Positions 36,000 through 45,988 of a stretch of 64,000 nucleotides of DNA are shown here, piece by piece. How positions within the stretch are numbered: position 1 is the first letter of the stretch; the number at the start of each line of letters is the position of its first letter. Position numbers and translations under genes: made by a program. The DNA comes from Methylobacterium tardum (GTDB lineage Bacteria > Pseudomonadota > Alphaproteobacteria > Rhizobiales > Beijerinckiaceae), in NCBI RefSeq assembly GCF_023546765.1, contig NZ_CP097484.1, forward strand, positions 5,504,501 through 5,568,500, written 5' to 3'. The notes below the pieces were generated by a model. That model made no database searches. It was given only the letters and a program-made list of their open reading frames with translations, and had not been told where the DNA came from.

Positions 36000-38941
36000 C
36001 TAGACACCGCGCGGCCCCCGCACCGAGCGCCGGATCCGCGCGAGCAGGGCCTGGCTCCGGCGCCGATGGCGGCGCAGCTCGGCCGCGAGGCTGCGCGCGT
36101 CCGGCAGGCCCACGGCCTTGGCGATCTGCCAGGACGCGGTCTCGGACGGTTCCGCGGCGGGATCCGCCATCACGAGCCGCTGCCATTGATAGACCGCGTC
36201 GAGGAAGCCGTAGGTCTCGGCGAGGGGCTCGGCGGTCGCCGCCGGCAGAAGGCCGCGCGCCGCGGCGCCGCGGAACAGATCCTCCGCGCCGAGGCCGAGG
36301 CAGCCCGGCCAGTCGCCCGCGTGGCTCAGAACGATGGACTGGGCCAGGAAATCGAGGTCGAACAGGGCGCCCGGCGCGAGCTTCAGGTCGAAGGGACCGG
36401 CATGGCCGCGCTCGCGGGCGACCAGGGCCCGCATCGCGCCCGCCTCGGCACAGACCTTGGCGGGATCGCGCGGTTTCCCCAGGATCCGGGCGATCTCCGC
36501 CGTGACCGCCGCGCCCAGATCCGCGTCGCCCGCTACGACCCGGGCGCGGGCGAGCGCCATGTGCTCCCAGGGCTCGGCCTCGTCCCGATGGTAGGCGGCG
36601 AAGCCGGAGAGCTGGACGGCCGGGGGGCTATGGCTGCCGTAGGGCCGCAGCCGCAGGTCGACCGCGTAGAGGCGGCCGCGCCGGGTGGCGGTGGTGAGCG
36701 CCGCGAACAGGCGCTGCGCCAGACGGTTGTAGGCCACCACGGCGTCGAGGGGCCGCCGGCCGTCGCTTGTGCGGTTCTCCGGATCGAAATCGTAGAGGAA
36801 CACGAGGTCGAGGTCGGATTCGGCACTGAGCTGCCGCGATCCGAGCCGGCCGAGGGCGAGGACGCAGCACCGCCCCCGCGGCACCGCGCCGTGATCGAGA
36901 CCGAAGCGGCGTTCCTCCGCCTCCAGGCTCAGCGCCACCGTGGTCTCGGCGATCGCCGTGTAGGCCTCCCCGGCCTGGCGCGGGGTGAGGATGCCGGAGA
37001 GGAGGCGCGCGCCCGTGACGAAGACCATCTGGCGCGTGGCGTCCCGGCAGCGGTCGAGGAATTCCTCGTGGCTCGCCGGCTGTCCGACCAGGGCCCGATA
37101 CTGGGTCCGGACCGTCTCGGGATCGGTGGCCGGCACCACGAAATCCGCGTCGAGCACGGTATCGAGGACGTGCGGGCTCAAGCCCACCGTGTCGGCAAGG
37201 CGCGGCGCCGTGCCGAGGATGTCGGCGAACAGCAGCCGCAGCCGCTCGTGCGAGCGCAGGATCGCGAGCAGCTCGGCGACCGCCGGCATCCGCGCGAAGG
37301 CCCGGTCGAGGGCGAGCAGCGCCGCGTCCGGGTCGGCGGTGCCGCCGAGCGCCCGCAGCAGGGCCGGGAGCATCTCGGCGAGGATCTCCCGCGCGCGGCC
37401 GGTTCGCAGCGCCGGGCGGCGCCCGAGATGCCAGCCCTGCACGGTCTCCCAGGCGCGCTGCGGGTCGCGGAAGCCGAAGGCGCCGAGCCGGGCCAGGGTG
37501 GCGGGCTCCGGCTCGGTCTCGCCGAAGACCAGCGTGTCGTCCGCGTCCGCCTCCGCCTCGAACAGCAGGGCGTAATGGGCCTGCACCCGGCCGGCATGGT
37601 GGAGCAGCGCGGCCTCGAAGGCCGGCAGATCGGGGAAGCCCGAGAACAGGGCGAGGGCGGTCAGCGCCTCGGCCCCGGTGGGCAGGCGCTGGGTCTGCTC
37701 GTCCCGGACCATCTGGATCCGGTGCTCCAGGGTGCGCAGGAAGTCGTAGGCGGCACTCAGCTCGTCCCGGGCCTTGCCGTCGATCCAGCCTTCCGCGACG
37801 AGACGGCTGAGCATCGCGACGGTGCCGCGACCGCGCAGGGCCGGCTTGCGGCCGCCGAAGACGAGCTGCTGCGTCTGGACGAAGAACTCGATCTCCCGGA
37901 TGCCGCCGCGGCCGATCTTGATGTCGTGGCCGGCGACCGCGATGGTCTCGTGGCCGCGGACCATGTGGATCTGCCGCTTCAGGGCGTGGATCTCGGCGAT
38001 GGCCGGGAAGTCGAAATGCCGCCGCCAGATGAACGGCGCGAGCTCGGCCAGGAAGGCCTCGCCGGCCGGGATGTCGCCGGCGATCGGCCGGGCCTTGATG
38101 AAGGCGGCGCGCTCCCAGTTCTGGCCGAGCGTCTGGTAGTAGTCGAAGGCGAAGACGGTGGAGAGCGCCACCGCAGTGGAGCCCGGATCCGGCCGCAGCC
38201 GGTAGTCGATTCGGTGGACGTAGCCGTCAACGGTCCGGTCTGCGAGGAGCTTCACCGGCCCTGCGCGAGCTTGACGAAGAACGCCTTGGGGTCACCGCCG
38301 GCCGCGGCCGCGGCGGGCTCGGCCTCGTAGAAGACCACGAGATCGATGTCGCTCGAGTAGTTCAGCTCGCCGCCGCCCAGCTTGCCGAGGCCCAGGACGA
38401 TCAGCCCCGACCCGTCCTGCGGCGCCGCCGGGTCCGGCGGCCGGAAGCGCCCGGCCGCCATGCCCTGCCGGAGCAGCGCCTCGGTCGCGGCGCTCACCGA
38501 CGCGTCGGCGAAGTCGGACAGGGCCTGGGTCACCGCCGCGAGGTCCCAGGCGCCGCCGAGATCGGCCAGGGCAACCAGAAGGGCGTGCGCCTCCCGGTTC
38601 TCGCGGATCCGGCGGCTCACCGCGGCGAGGTCCGGATTGGTGCCGCAGTCGCCCCCGACCGCGCGCTGCTGCGCGATGATCCGCCGGCTGGCCGCGTCCG
38701 GCGGCTGCTCCAACAGGGCGACGAGGCGGTCCGGGGCGCGCGTGATCGCACGCCAGAGAAACGGCGAATGATCGGCGATCCCGAGCAGCAGGTCGCGGCA
38801 GGGCGGTGTCAGGAAGCCGGCCGGAAAGGCCGGCGCGATCTCGGCGAGCCGGGCGTGCGTGGCCTCCGAATCGGCGACGCGGAGGCGGGGGCTCAGGCTC
38901 TCGCGCAGGGTGGGGGCGGGCGGCAAGCTGGCGGGCGGCAT
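36000..38941 (-). pseudogene. glnE: Glutamine synthetase adenylyltransferase/deadenylase, split by a one-base deletion near 38256
   Basis: GlnE covalently controls glutamine synthetase: the N-terminal domain removes AMP and the C-terminal domain adds it, under PII control. Both halves are here, about 980 residues. From ATG 38941 the first frame has the N-terminal nucleotidyltransferase motif LGLGKLGGGELNYSSDIDLV and reaches FFVKLAQG, then a stop at 38252. After one missing base (between 38256 and 38257) the second frame, whose GTG at 38255 is also a possible start, reads KLLADRTVDGYVHRIDYRLR, TLGQNWERAAFIKARPIAGD, and the second nucleotidyltransferase motif LALGRLGSRQLSAESDLDLV. As two pieces, the deadenylase domain is cut inside its active-site region. 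Repair of one base restores the usual length, so assembly error must be considered. Confidence 0.85.
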
Positions 38942-39347
38942 GGGGGCTCAGCGGCGATCGAGGCCGCGGCGGAGCGGACGCGGCGGGGCCGTGATCGCTC
39001 TGTTCCGGATGCCGGTCTCACGTCTCATGGCGCATCCTCCCTGGCCCGACGGATCGGGCATCGTACCCGATCTGCCCCGAGCCTGTCCGGTGCGGCCGTC
39101 ACGGCCGCGGCGCGGCCCCTGAATCCGGGGCCGGCCCGTCCCATCGTCCCACCCGGTAACGCTTTTCAAAGGCGGCCGTGGCGTCTATCCGTGCGGACCG
39201 GTCGTCGCCCCCGGTTCGACCTGCAGGCCGTGCGGGCTCCCTTCGGGCGACGCGATCGCCGCATCGGGCGGCCGAGTACCGGATATCCCGTTCGGGGTTC
39301 CGGCCCGCAGACGTCCGAATTCCAGATCCGCCCGCCCGGAGCGCGCC
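38942..39347. other. Divergent intergenic region of glnE and chpT
   Basis: 406 bases between the divergent starts. On the minus strand a short frame, 38948-39028 (26 codons, rich in Arg), begins at an ATG with a good GGGAGGATGCGCC upstream and ends just before the glnE start, which itself has no evident ribosome binding site; it may be a leader for coupled translation. No CtrA-type TTAA-N7-TTAA site is seen. Confidence 0.4.
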
Positions 39348-40058
39348 ATGTCCTCCCCGAACTCGCCCACCCTGACCCTCGACGGCCTCGACCTCGCGGC
39401 TCTGCTCTGCTCCCGCGTCTGCCACGACGTGATCAGCCCCGTCGGCGCGATCGTGAACGGGCTGGAGGTCCTGGAGGACGACCAGGACGAATCGATGCGC
39501 ACCTTCGCGCTGGAGCTGATCGGCAAGAGCGCCCGGCAGGCCTCGGCGCGGCTGAAATTCGCCCGGATCGCCTTCGGGGCGGCCGGGTCCGCCGGCGCCT
39601 CGATCGATCTCGCCGATGCCGAGAGCGTCGCCAAGGGCATGTTCTCCGACGACAAGACCAAGCTGACCTGGAGCGCGCCGCAGGCCCTGTTCCCGAAGAA
39701 CAAGGTCAAGCTGCTCCTGAACCTCGTGATGATCGCGACCTCGGCGATCCCGCGCGGCGGCGTGATCGACGTGGCCGTCTCCGGCGACGGCGAGGCGCCG
39801 ACCTTCGTGTTCAAGGCCAAGGGCTCGCATGCCCGCATTCCCCCGCACGTCGAGGAACTCATGGCGGGCAGCCCCGAGAGCGGGACGGTCGACGCCCACG
39901 GCATCCTGCCGTTCTATGCCGGCCTCGTGGCGCGGGCCGCCGGCATGGCTGTTCGCTTCGCCATCCAGGATGACGAAGTGACGATCACCGCCGAACCCAC
40001 AGTGATTGACGCGCCCGATGCTGCTGAGGGCGAGGCTTCCGACACGGCGCTCGCGTGA
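39348..40058 (+). CDS. chpT: Histidine phosphotransferase ChpT
   Basis: A 236-residue phosphotransferase of the alphaproteobacterial cell-cycle relay: CckA passes phosphate to ChpT, which passes it to CtrA and CpdR. The phosphohistidine H26 lies in LLCSRVCHDVISPVGAI, the family hallmark, with a four-helix dimer core (to about residue 95) and a degenerate ATPase-like domain (NLVMIATSAIPRGGVIDVAV) that no longer binds ATP. The Ala/Glu-rich tail from about residue 215 is variable. It lies 103 bases upstream of cheA in the same direction, while cpdR is also in this window. Confidence 0.9.
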   Translation: MSSPNSPTLTLDGLDLAALLCSRVCHDVISPVGAIVNGLEVLEDDQDESMRTFALELIGKSARQASARLKFARIAFGAAGSAGASIDLADAESVAKGMFSDDKTKLTWSAPQALFPKNKVKLLLNLVMIATSAIPRGGVIDVAVSGDGEAPTFVFKAKGSHARIPPHVEELMAGSPESGTVDAHGILPFYAGLVARAAGMAVRFAIQDDEVTITAEPTVIDAPDAAEGEASDTALA

Positions 40059-40161
40059 AGACCTGAAAAACATCGGCGCGGGGCCGGGATGGAAACGCTT
40101 CCCTAACCCCGCCCGAGTAAGTAGGTTGCGCGAGACCTTCTCCGCGTAACGAGTAGCGACT

Positions 40162-42903
40162 ATGGACGACCTGCTTCGCGAGTTTCTGACCGAGAGCGGG
40201 GAGCATCTCGACACGGTCGATGCAGAACTGGTTCGGTTCGAGCAGGACCCGAATAACGAGACTATTCTTCGGAATATCTTCCGGTTGGTGCATACCATCA
40301 AGGGAACCTGCGGATTCCTCGGTCTTCCGCGGCTCGAAGCCTTGGCGCATGCCGCGGAAACCTTGATGGGCCGGTTCCGCGACGGGCTGCCCGCCACCTC
40401 GGACTCGGTCACGCTGATTCTGCTGACCCTCGACCGGCTGAAGGCGATTCTCGCCGACCTCGAGGCCACCGGCACGGAGCCGTCGGGCTCGGACGACGAC
40501 CTCATCTCCGCCCTGGAGCGCATGGCCGAGGGGGTGGCCGAGGCGCCGGTGCAGGCGGCCCCGCCCGAGCCGGTGCTGCCCGATCCGGTGGTCCGCGAGC
40601 TGAAGCCCGGCGAAGTCTCCCTGGATGACCTGGAGGCCGCCTTCCTGGCGGCGCCGGGACCGGACGAATCGGATTTCGCTCTCCCGCCGCCTGCCCCCGC
40701 GCCGGTCGCGAGCGCGGCGCCGAAGGCGGTGGCGCAGAGCGGGCCCGCCCAGGCCGACGCTGCCAAGCCGGACGCAGTCGAGGCCGACAAGGCCGAGGAC
40801 AAGGCCGAGCCGGTCCGGGCCGAGAAGGCCGAAGGCGCCGAGGGCGAGACGGCCGCCGCCGCCAAGAACCAGACGATTCGGGTGAACGTCGACACGCTCG
40901 AGCACCTGATGACCATGGTCTCGGAGCTGGTGCTGACCCGCAACCAGCTCCTCGAGATCGCCCGCCGGCACGAGGATTCGAGCTACAAGGTCCCGCTGCA
41001 GCGCCTGTCGCACGTCACCGCCGAGTTGCAGGAAGGCGTGATGAAGACGCGCATGCAGCCGATCGGCAACGCGTGGCAGAAGCTGCCGCGCGTGGTCCGC
41101 GACCTCTCGGCGGAACTCGGCAAGCAGATCGACCTCGTGATGGTCGGCAACGAGACCGAGCTCGACCGGCAGGTCCTTGAGGTCATCAAGGACCCGCTGA
41201 CCCACATGGTCCGCAACTCGGCCGATCACGGGCTCGAATCGACCGCCGAGCGCATCGCGGCGGGCAAGCCCGCCCGCGGCACGATCCGGCTCGCCGCCTA
41301 CCACGAGGGTGGCACGATCACGATCGAGATCGCCGACGACGGCAAGGGCCTGAACCTCGCGGCGATCCGCAAGAAGGCGGTGGAGCGCGGGCTCGCCGCC
41401 CAGGCCGATGTCGACCGGATGACCGACGCCCAGGTCGCCAAGTTCATCTTCCACGCCGGCTTCTCGACGGCGGCGGCGGTGACCTCGGTCTCGGGCCGCG
41501 GCGTCGGCATGGACGTGGTCAAGACCAACATCGAGACCATCGGCGGCCTGATCGACATCGCCACCACGGCGGGCCGCGGCACCACCTTCACCATCAAGAT
41601 CCCGCTGACGCTCGCCATCGTCGCCGCCCTCATCGTGCGGGCCGGCGAGCACCGCTTCGCCCTGCCGCAGGTGGCCGTGCTGGAGCTGGTCCGGGTCGAT
41701 GCCGGGGCGCAGCGGGTCGAGCACATCAACGGCGCGCCGGTTCTGCGCCTGCGCGAGCGGCTCCTGCCGATCGTCTCGCTCACCGGCCTGCTCGGGCAAT
41801 CGGCCCCGGGCACCGAGGCCGAGCAGGCCGGCTTCGTGGTGGTCGCCCAGGTCGGGCGCGAGCGCTTCGGCATCCTGGTCGGCGAGGTCTTCCACACGGA
41901 GGAAATCGTCGTGAAGCCGATGTCGGTGAAGCTGCGGCACATCCCGATGTTCGCCGGCAACACGATCCTGGGCGACGGCGCCGTGGTGCTGATCGTCGAT
42001 CCGAACGGCGTGGCCCGCCAGGTGGCGCAGGGCGTCCAGGGCAGCGGCGGCCACATCGATGCCGACGCCGACGAGGCGGTCGAGATGGCCGACACCAAGA
42101 CCACGCTCCTGGTGTTCAAGGGCGGCCAGGGCAGCTTCAAGGCGGTGCCGCTGTCGCTGGTCACCCGCCTCGAGGAGATCGAGTGCGCCAAGGTCGAGTG
42201 GCTCGGCGGCCGCGCGCTGATCCAGTACCGCGGGCGCCTGATGCCCCTGGTCCCGGCCGACGCGGCGATCACCATCAAGTCGGAGGGGACGCAGGCCCTG
42301 GTGGTGTTCTCCGACGGCGAGCGCGCCATGGGCCTCGTGGTCGGCGAGATCGTCGACATCGTCGAGGAGCGCCTCGACATCGAGATCGCGGCCGACCGCT
42401 CGGACCTGATCGGCTCGGCGGTGCTGCGGGGCCGGGCGACCGACATCATCAACATCGCCCACTTCCTGCCGCTGGCCTACGACGACTGGGCGCGCGGCCT
42501 GAAGCGGCCCGAGCAGATCTCGGCGATCCTGCTGGTCGGCGACTCGGCCTTCTTCCGCGACATGCTGAGCCCGGTGCTCAAGGCCGCGGGCTACCAGGTG
42601 GTCACGGCGGCGAGCGCGGATGCGGCGCTGGCCGCCCTCGAAGCCGATCCGAAGATCGAGGTGGTGGTCACCGACCTGGAGATGCCGGGCCGCAGCGGCT
42701 TCGACCTCGTCGCGGCGATGCGCCGGGCCGAGCCCCGGCTGGCCGCCCTCCCGGTGATCGGCCTCACCGGCGCCATCGGTGCGGACGCGGTGGAGCGGGC
42801 CCGGACCCTGGCGATCAACGACCTCGTGGCGAAGTTCGACCGCAGCGGACTGATCGCGGCGCTCGCCGAGATCGGCGCCGGGACGGTGGCGAAGGCCGCC
42901 TGA
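40162..42903 (+). CDS. cheA: Chemotaxis histidine kinase CheA with C-terminal receiver domain
   Basis: A hybrid CheA of 913 residues. Domains in order: Hpt (phosphohistidine H44 in LVHTIKGTCGFLG), an Ala/Pro/Glu-rich linker (about 125-235), dimerisation helix (TIRVNVDTLEHLMTMVSELV), HATPase (DPLTHMVRNSADHGLE, then SGRGVGMDVVKTNI and GTTFTIKIPL), CheW-like coupling region with a second CheW-like copy (about 630-780), and a receiver domain (ILLVGDSAFFRDM to VVVTDLEMPGRSG, phosphosite Asp in TDLEMPG). The receiver's first acidic pair reads GD instead of DD, which may weaken Mg2+ binding. CheA receives signals from chemoreceptors and phosphorylates CheY and CheB. Confidence 0.93.
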   Translation: MDDLLREFLTESGEHLDTVDAELVRFEQDPNNETILRNIFRLVHTIKGTCGFLGLPRLEALAHAAETLMGRFRDGLPATSDSVTLILLTLDRLKAILADLEATGTEPSGSDDDLISALERMAEGVAEAPVQAAPPEPVLPDPVVRELKPGEVSLDDLEAAFLAAPGPDESDFALPPPAPAPVASAAPKAVAQSGPAQADAAKPDAVEADKAEDKAEPVRAEKAEGAEGETAAAAKNQTIRVNVDTLEHLMTMVSELVLTRNQLLEIARRHEDSSYKVPLQRLSHVTAELQEGVMKTRMQPIGNAWQKLPRVVRDLSAELGKQIDLVMVGNETELDRQVLEVIKDPLTHMVRNSADHGLESTAERIAAGKPARGTIRLAAYHEGGTITIEIADDGKGLNLAAIRKKAVERGLAAQADVDRMTDAQVAKFIFHAGFSTAAAVTSVSGRGVGMDVVKTNIETIGGLIDIATTAGRGTTFTIKIPLTLAIVAALIVRAGEHRFALPQVAVLELVRVDAGAQRVEHINGAPVLRLRERLLPIVSLTGLLGQSAPGTEAEQAGFVVVAQVGRERFGILVGEVFHTEEIVVKPMSVKLRHIPMFAGNTILGDGAVVLIVDPNGVARQVAQGVQGSGGHIDADADEAVEMADTKTTLLVFKGGQGSFKAVPLSLVTRLEEIECAKVEWLGGRALIQYRGRLMPLVPADAAITIKSEGTQALVVFSDGERAMGLVVGEIVDIVEERLDIEIAADRSDLIGSAVLRGRATDIINIAHFLPLAYDDWARGLKRPEQISAILLVGDSAFFRDMLSPVLKAAGYQVVTAASADAALAALEADPKIEVVVTDLEMPGRSGFDLVAAMRRAEPRLAALPVIGLTGAIGADAVERARTLAINDLVAKFDRSGLIAALAEIGAGTVAKAA

Positions 42904-42966
42904 TCCCCGCGCCGCCAGCCCCTAGACGATCGACACGATCGAGACGACCGAATCCGGAGAGTTCCG

Positions 42967-43464
42967 ATGCAGGCTGCCAACGCCAACGCCACCAGCACCG
43001 AGACCGGTGCCACCGATGACTTCGTCACGGTCTATGTCGGCGAGACCCTGTTCGGGCTGGCGATCGAGCGCGTCCACGACGTGTTCGTTCCCTCGGGGGT
43101 GACGCCGGTGCCCCTGGCCCCGGCCGAGATCGTCGGCCTCCTCAACCTGCGCGGCCGCGTGGTCACGGCCATGAGCCTGCGCCGGCGCCTCGGGCTGCCC
43201 GAGGCGGAGGCCGACGGCGCCAAGGCCAGCCCGAAGATGGCGATCGGCCTGGAGCAGGCCGGCGAGACCTTTGCGCTCGTGGTCGACGGCGTCGGCGAGG
43301 TGCTCAAGCTCGGTGCCGACAGCCGCGAGGCCGTACCGATCAACCTCGATCCGCGCTTCCGCGACCTCGCCACCTGCGTGCACCGCCTCGATGGGCGCCT
43401 CTTGGTGATCCTCGACGTGGACGCGCTCCTGGGCTTCACGGCCGCCGGTGCCAAGGCGGCTTGA
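42967..43464 (+). CDS. cheW: Chemotaxis coupling protein CheW
   Basis: A single CheW-like SH3-type domain of 165 residues linking chemoreceptors to CheA. Family motifs are VYVGETLFGLAIERVHDVF, GLLNLRGRVVTAMSLRRRLG and VDGVGEVLKL. It follows cheA by 63 bases and precedes cheY by 10. Position and length match alphaproteobacterial che operons. Confidence 0.92.
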   Translation: MQAANANATSTETGATDDFVTVYVGETLFGLAIERVHDVFVPSGVTPVPLAPAEIVGLLNLRGRVVTAMSLRRRLGLPEAEADGAKASPKMAIGLEQAGETFALVVDGVGEVLKLGADSREAVPINLDPRFRDLATCVHRLDGRLLVILDVDALLGFTAAGAKAA

Positions 43465-43474
43465 GGAGACGATC

Positions 43475-43867
43475 ATGAAGGCGCCGCACGAGATCACCTG
43501 CCTGGTGGTGGACGATTCCGCGGTGATCCGGAAGGTCGCCCGGCGGATCATCGAGGATCTCGGCATCAACGTCAGCGAGGCCGAGGACGGGAGTGCCGCC
43601 CTCGAAGCCTGCGCGGCGAGCATGCCGGACGTGATCCTGCTCGATTGGAACATGCCGAACATGGACGGCTACGCGTTCCTCCAGGCCCTGCGCCAGAGCG
43701 AGGGCGGCGCAGCGCCGAAGGTCCTGTTCTGCACGACCGAGAACGACGTCGGGGCGATCGCCCGCGCCCTCCGGGCGGGGGCGGACGAGTACATCATGAA
43801 GCCCTTCGACCGCGACATCCTGACGGCCAAGCTCGAGCAGGTCGGCCTCGTCGCCGACGCGGCCTGA
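43475..43867 (+). CDS. cheY: Chemotaxis response regulator CheY
   Basis: A receiver domain of 130 residues. The acidic pair is D13-D14, the phosphorylated aspartate D57 lies in ILLDWNMPNMDGY, the switch Thr is in VLFCTTENDVG and the lysine is in YIMKPFD. Phosphorylated CheY would bind the flagellar switch. GAGGAGACG lies six bases before ATG 43475, choosing it over earlier in-frame starts. It stands in cheA-cheW-cheY-cheB-cheR. Confidence 0.92.
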   Translation: MKAPHEITCLVVDDSAVIRKVARRIIEDLGINVSEAEDGSAALEACAASMPDVILLDWNMPNMDGYAFLQALRQSEGGAAPKVLFCTTENDVGAIARALRAGADEYIMKPFDRDILTAKLEQVGLVADAA

Positions 43868-43922
43868 CCCTACGCCCAACCTGCGTTTCCGCATCCGCGA
43901 CTGAGTACCCGAGGCAAGCATC

Positions 43923-45125
43923 ATGGCCCTGAGTCCCGCGGTCGCTCCGCTTCGCACCCCATCCACGCCCAGCACGACAGCGTCGGCCTCGGCGATCCGC
44001 GTGCTGGTGGCCGACGATTCCGCCGTGGTGCGCGGCCTCGTCGCCCGTTGGATCGGCGAGGCCGGATTCGAGCTCGTCGCCACGGCCTCGAACGGCCGGA
44101 TCGCCCTGGAGCTCATGGCCAAGCACGATCCGGACGTGGTCCTGCTCGACATCGAGATGCCAGAGCTCGACGGCACCACGGCGCTGCCGCGCATGCTCGC
44201 CATGAGCCCGAGCGTGCAGGTCGTCATGATGTCGACCCTGACGACGCGCAACGCCGATATCTCGCTGAAATGCCTCGCCCTCGGCGCGGTCGACTACATC
44301 GCCAAGCCCGAGAGCAGCCGGGGCGTGACCACCTCGGACACGTTCCGGGCCGAGCTGATCGAGCGCGTCCGCGTCTTCGGCTCCGCCCGGGCCCGGACCC
44401 GGCGCCCGTCCCCCGCGGGAATCCCGGCGGCGCCCGCCGCGGCGCCCGCCTCTGCGCCGGCGGCCCACCACCCGGCGCCGGCCGCGGCGCGGCCCGCGAC
44501 GCCCTTCACCCTGCGGCCGAAGGTGCGCAACCGGACCCAGCCCCGCGCCCTGCTGATCGGCTCCTCCACGGGCGGTCCGCGGGCGGTGGGCGAGATGCTG
44601 GAGGGGATCGGGGCGGCCGCGCTCCGCCGCCTGCCGGTGCTGATCGTGCAGCACATGCCGCCGATCTTCACGGCGGTGTTCGCCGAGCACCTGTCGACCC
44701 GCACCGGCCTCCCGGCCGCCGAGGGCAAGGCCGACGAGCGGGTCGAGCCGGGCCGGATCTACGTGGCCCCGGGCGGCCGCCACATGGGCCTCGCGGCGGG
44801 GCCGAGCGGGCCGATCATCAAGCTCACGGACGGGCCGCCGGTGAATTTCTGCCGCCCCGCGGTCGACGTGCTGTTCAAGGACGCCGCGGTCGTGTTCGGC
44901 GCGGCCACCGCGACCGTCATCCTGACCGGCATGGGATCCGACGGCACCAACGGCGCCCGGGCGCTCACCGAGGCCGGCGGCCCGGTGCTCGCCCAGGACG
45001 AGGCCACCAGCACCGTCTGGGGGATGCCGGGCAGCGTCGCGCGGGCGGGCCTCGCCGAGGCCGTGCTGCCGCTGCCCGAACTCGCCACGGCGCTGCGCGC
45101 CCTGATCACGGGGCAGCCGGCATGA
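43923..45125 (+). CDS. cheB: Chemoreceptor glutamate methylesterase CheB
   Basis: A 400-residue two-domain regulator. The receiver domain covers about residues 20-140 (VLVADDSAVVRGL, phosphosite in VVLLDIEMPELDG, lysine in IAKPESS); an Ala/Pro-rich linker follows; the methylesterase domain covers about 205-395 with the catalytic serine in LLIGSSTGGPRAV, histidine in VLIVQHMPPIFT and aspartate in LTGMGSDGTNG. It removes methyl groups from (and deamidates) chemoreceptors for adaptation. Its stop overlaps the cheR start (ATGA). Confidence 0.93.
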   Translation: MALSPAVAPLRTPSTPSTTASASAIRVLVADDSAVVRGLVARWIGEAGFELVATASNGRIALELMAKHDPDVVLLDIEMPELDGTTALPRMLAMSPSVQVVMMSTLTTRNADISLKCLALGAVDYIAKPESSRGVTTSDTFRAELIERVRVFGSARARTRRPSPAGIPAAPAAAPASAPAAHHPAPAAARPATPFTLRPKVRNRTQPRALLIGSSTGGPRAVGEMLEGIGAAALRRLPVLIVQHMPPIFTAVFAEHLSTRTGLPAAEGKADERVEPGRIYVAPGGRHMGLAAGPSGPIIKLTDGPPVNFCRPAVDVLFKDAAVVFGAATATVILTGMGSDGTNGARALTEAGGPVLAQDEATSTVWGMPGSVARAGLAEAVLPLPELATALRALITGQPA

Positions 45126-45988
45126 CCGAGCTCGAATTCGAATACCTGCGCAGCTTTCTCAAGCAGCGCTCCGGCCTCGCGCTGACGCCCGAGAAGCGCT
45201 ACCTCGTGGAGAGCCGGCTGACCCCGGTCTGCCGCCGCTTCGGCCTCGCCAGCCTCGGCGACCTGATCGGAGCCCTCAAGCTCGGCCAGAACGGCGCGAT
45301 CGAGCGGGCCGTGGTCGAGGCGATGACCACGAACGAGACCTTCTTCTTCCGCGACCGGATGCCGTTCGACCTGTTCCGCGACACGCTCCTGCCGGAGGCC
45401 CTGGCGCGCAATGCCAGCCGGCGCAAGCTGCGGATCTGGTGTGCGGCATCCTCCACCGGGCAGGAGCCCTACTCGCTCGCCATGCTCCTGCAGGAGGCGG
45501 CGCCCCGGCTCGCCGGCTGGCAGGTCGAGATCGTGGCGACCGACCTATCCACCGAGGTAATCGAGAAGGCGAAGCTCGGGCTGTACAGCCATTTCGAGGT
45601 CCAGCGCGGCCTGCCGGTGCAGTGGCTGATCAAGTACTTTACCCAGGTCGGGGAGCAATGGCAGATCGCCCAGAGCCTGCGCAGCATGGTCGATTACCGC
45701 CAGCTCAATCTGCTGCACAGCTTCGCGTCCCTCGGCCAGTTCGACGTGATCTACTGCCGCAACGTGCTGATCTACTTCGACGCCCCGACGAAATCGGACG
45801 TGCTGGCGCGGCTCGCCGCCCAGCTGGCGCCCGACGGCGCGCTCCTGCTCGGCGCGGCGGAGACGGTGATCGGCCTGACCGACCGGCTGGCCCCGCATCC
45901 GAAGCATCGCGGTCTCTACAGTCACGCCGCCCCCGCGGCGCGCCCGGCCGAGATGATGCCGCCGCTGCGCGTGGCCGCGGGTGTCTGA
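45122..45988 (+). CDS. cheR: Chemoreceptor methyltransferase CheR
   Basis: A 288-residue SAM-dependent methyltransferase. The N-terminal CheR helical domain (EFEYLRSFLKQRSGLALTPE, MTTNETFFFRDRMPFDLFR) is followed by the methyltransferase fold with the SAM motif RIWCAASSTGQEPYSLAM, EIVATDLSTEVIEKA and FDVIYCRNVLIYFD. It methylates chemoreceptor glutamates, opposing CheB. Coupled to cheB by the ATGA overlap; the operon ends here with a gap of 364 bases. Confidence 0.93.
   Translation: MTELEFEYLRSFLKQRSGLALTPEKRYLVESRLTPVCRRFGLASLGDLIGALKLGQNGAIERAVVEAMTTNETFFFRDRMPFDLFRDTLLPEALARNASRRKLRIWCAASSTGQEPYSLAMLLQEAAPRLAGWQVEIVATDLSTEVIEKAKLGLYSHFEVQRGLPVQWLIKYFTQVGEQWQIAQSLRSMVDYRQLNLLHSFASLGQFDVIYCRNVLIYFDAPTKSDVLARLAAQLAPDGALLLGAAETVIGLTDRLAPHPKHRGLYSHAAPAARPAEMMPPLRVAAGV

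Noticed and set aside
35949..38330. 793-codon plus-strand frame opposite glnE
   Set aside because: Antisense shadow; the opposite strand has clear GlnE motifs.
38942..40161. CtrA binding sites near chpT and cheA
   Set aside because: No TTAA-N7-TTAA or close variant is present in the intergenic regions.
39985..42462. 825-codon minus-strand frame opposite cheA
   Set aside because: Antisense shadow of cheA with no motif of its own.
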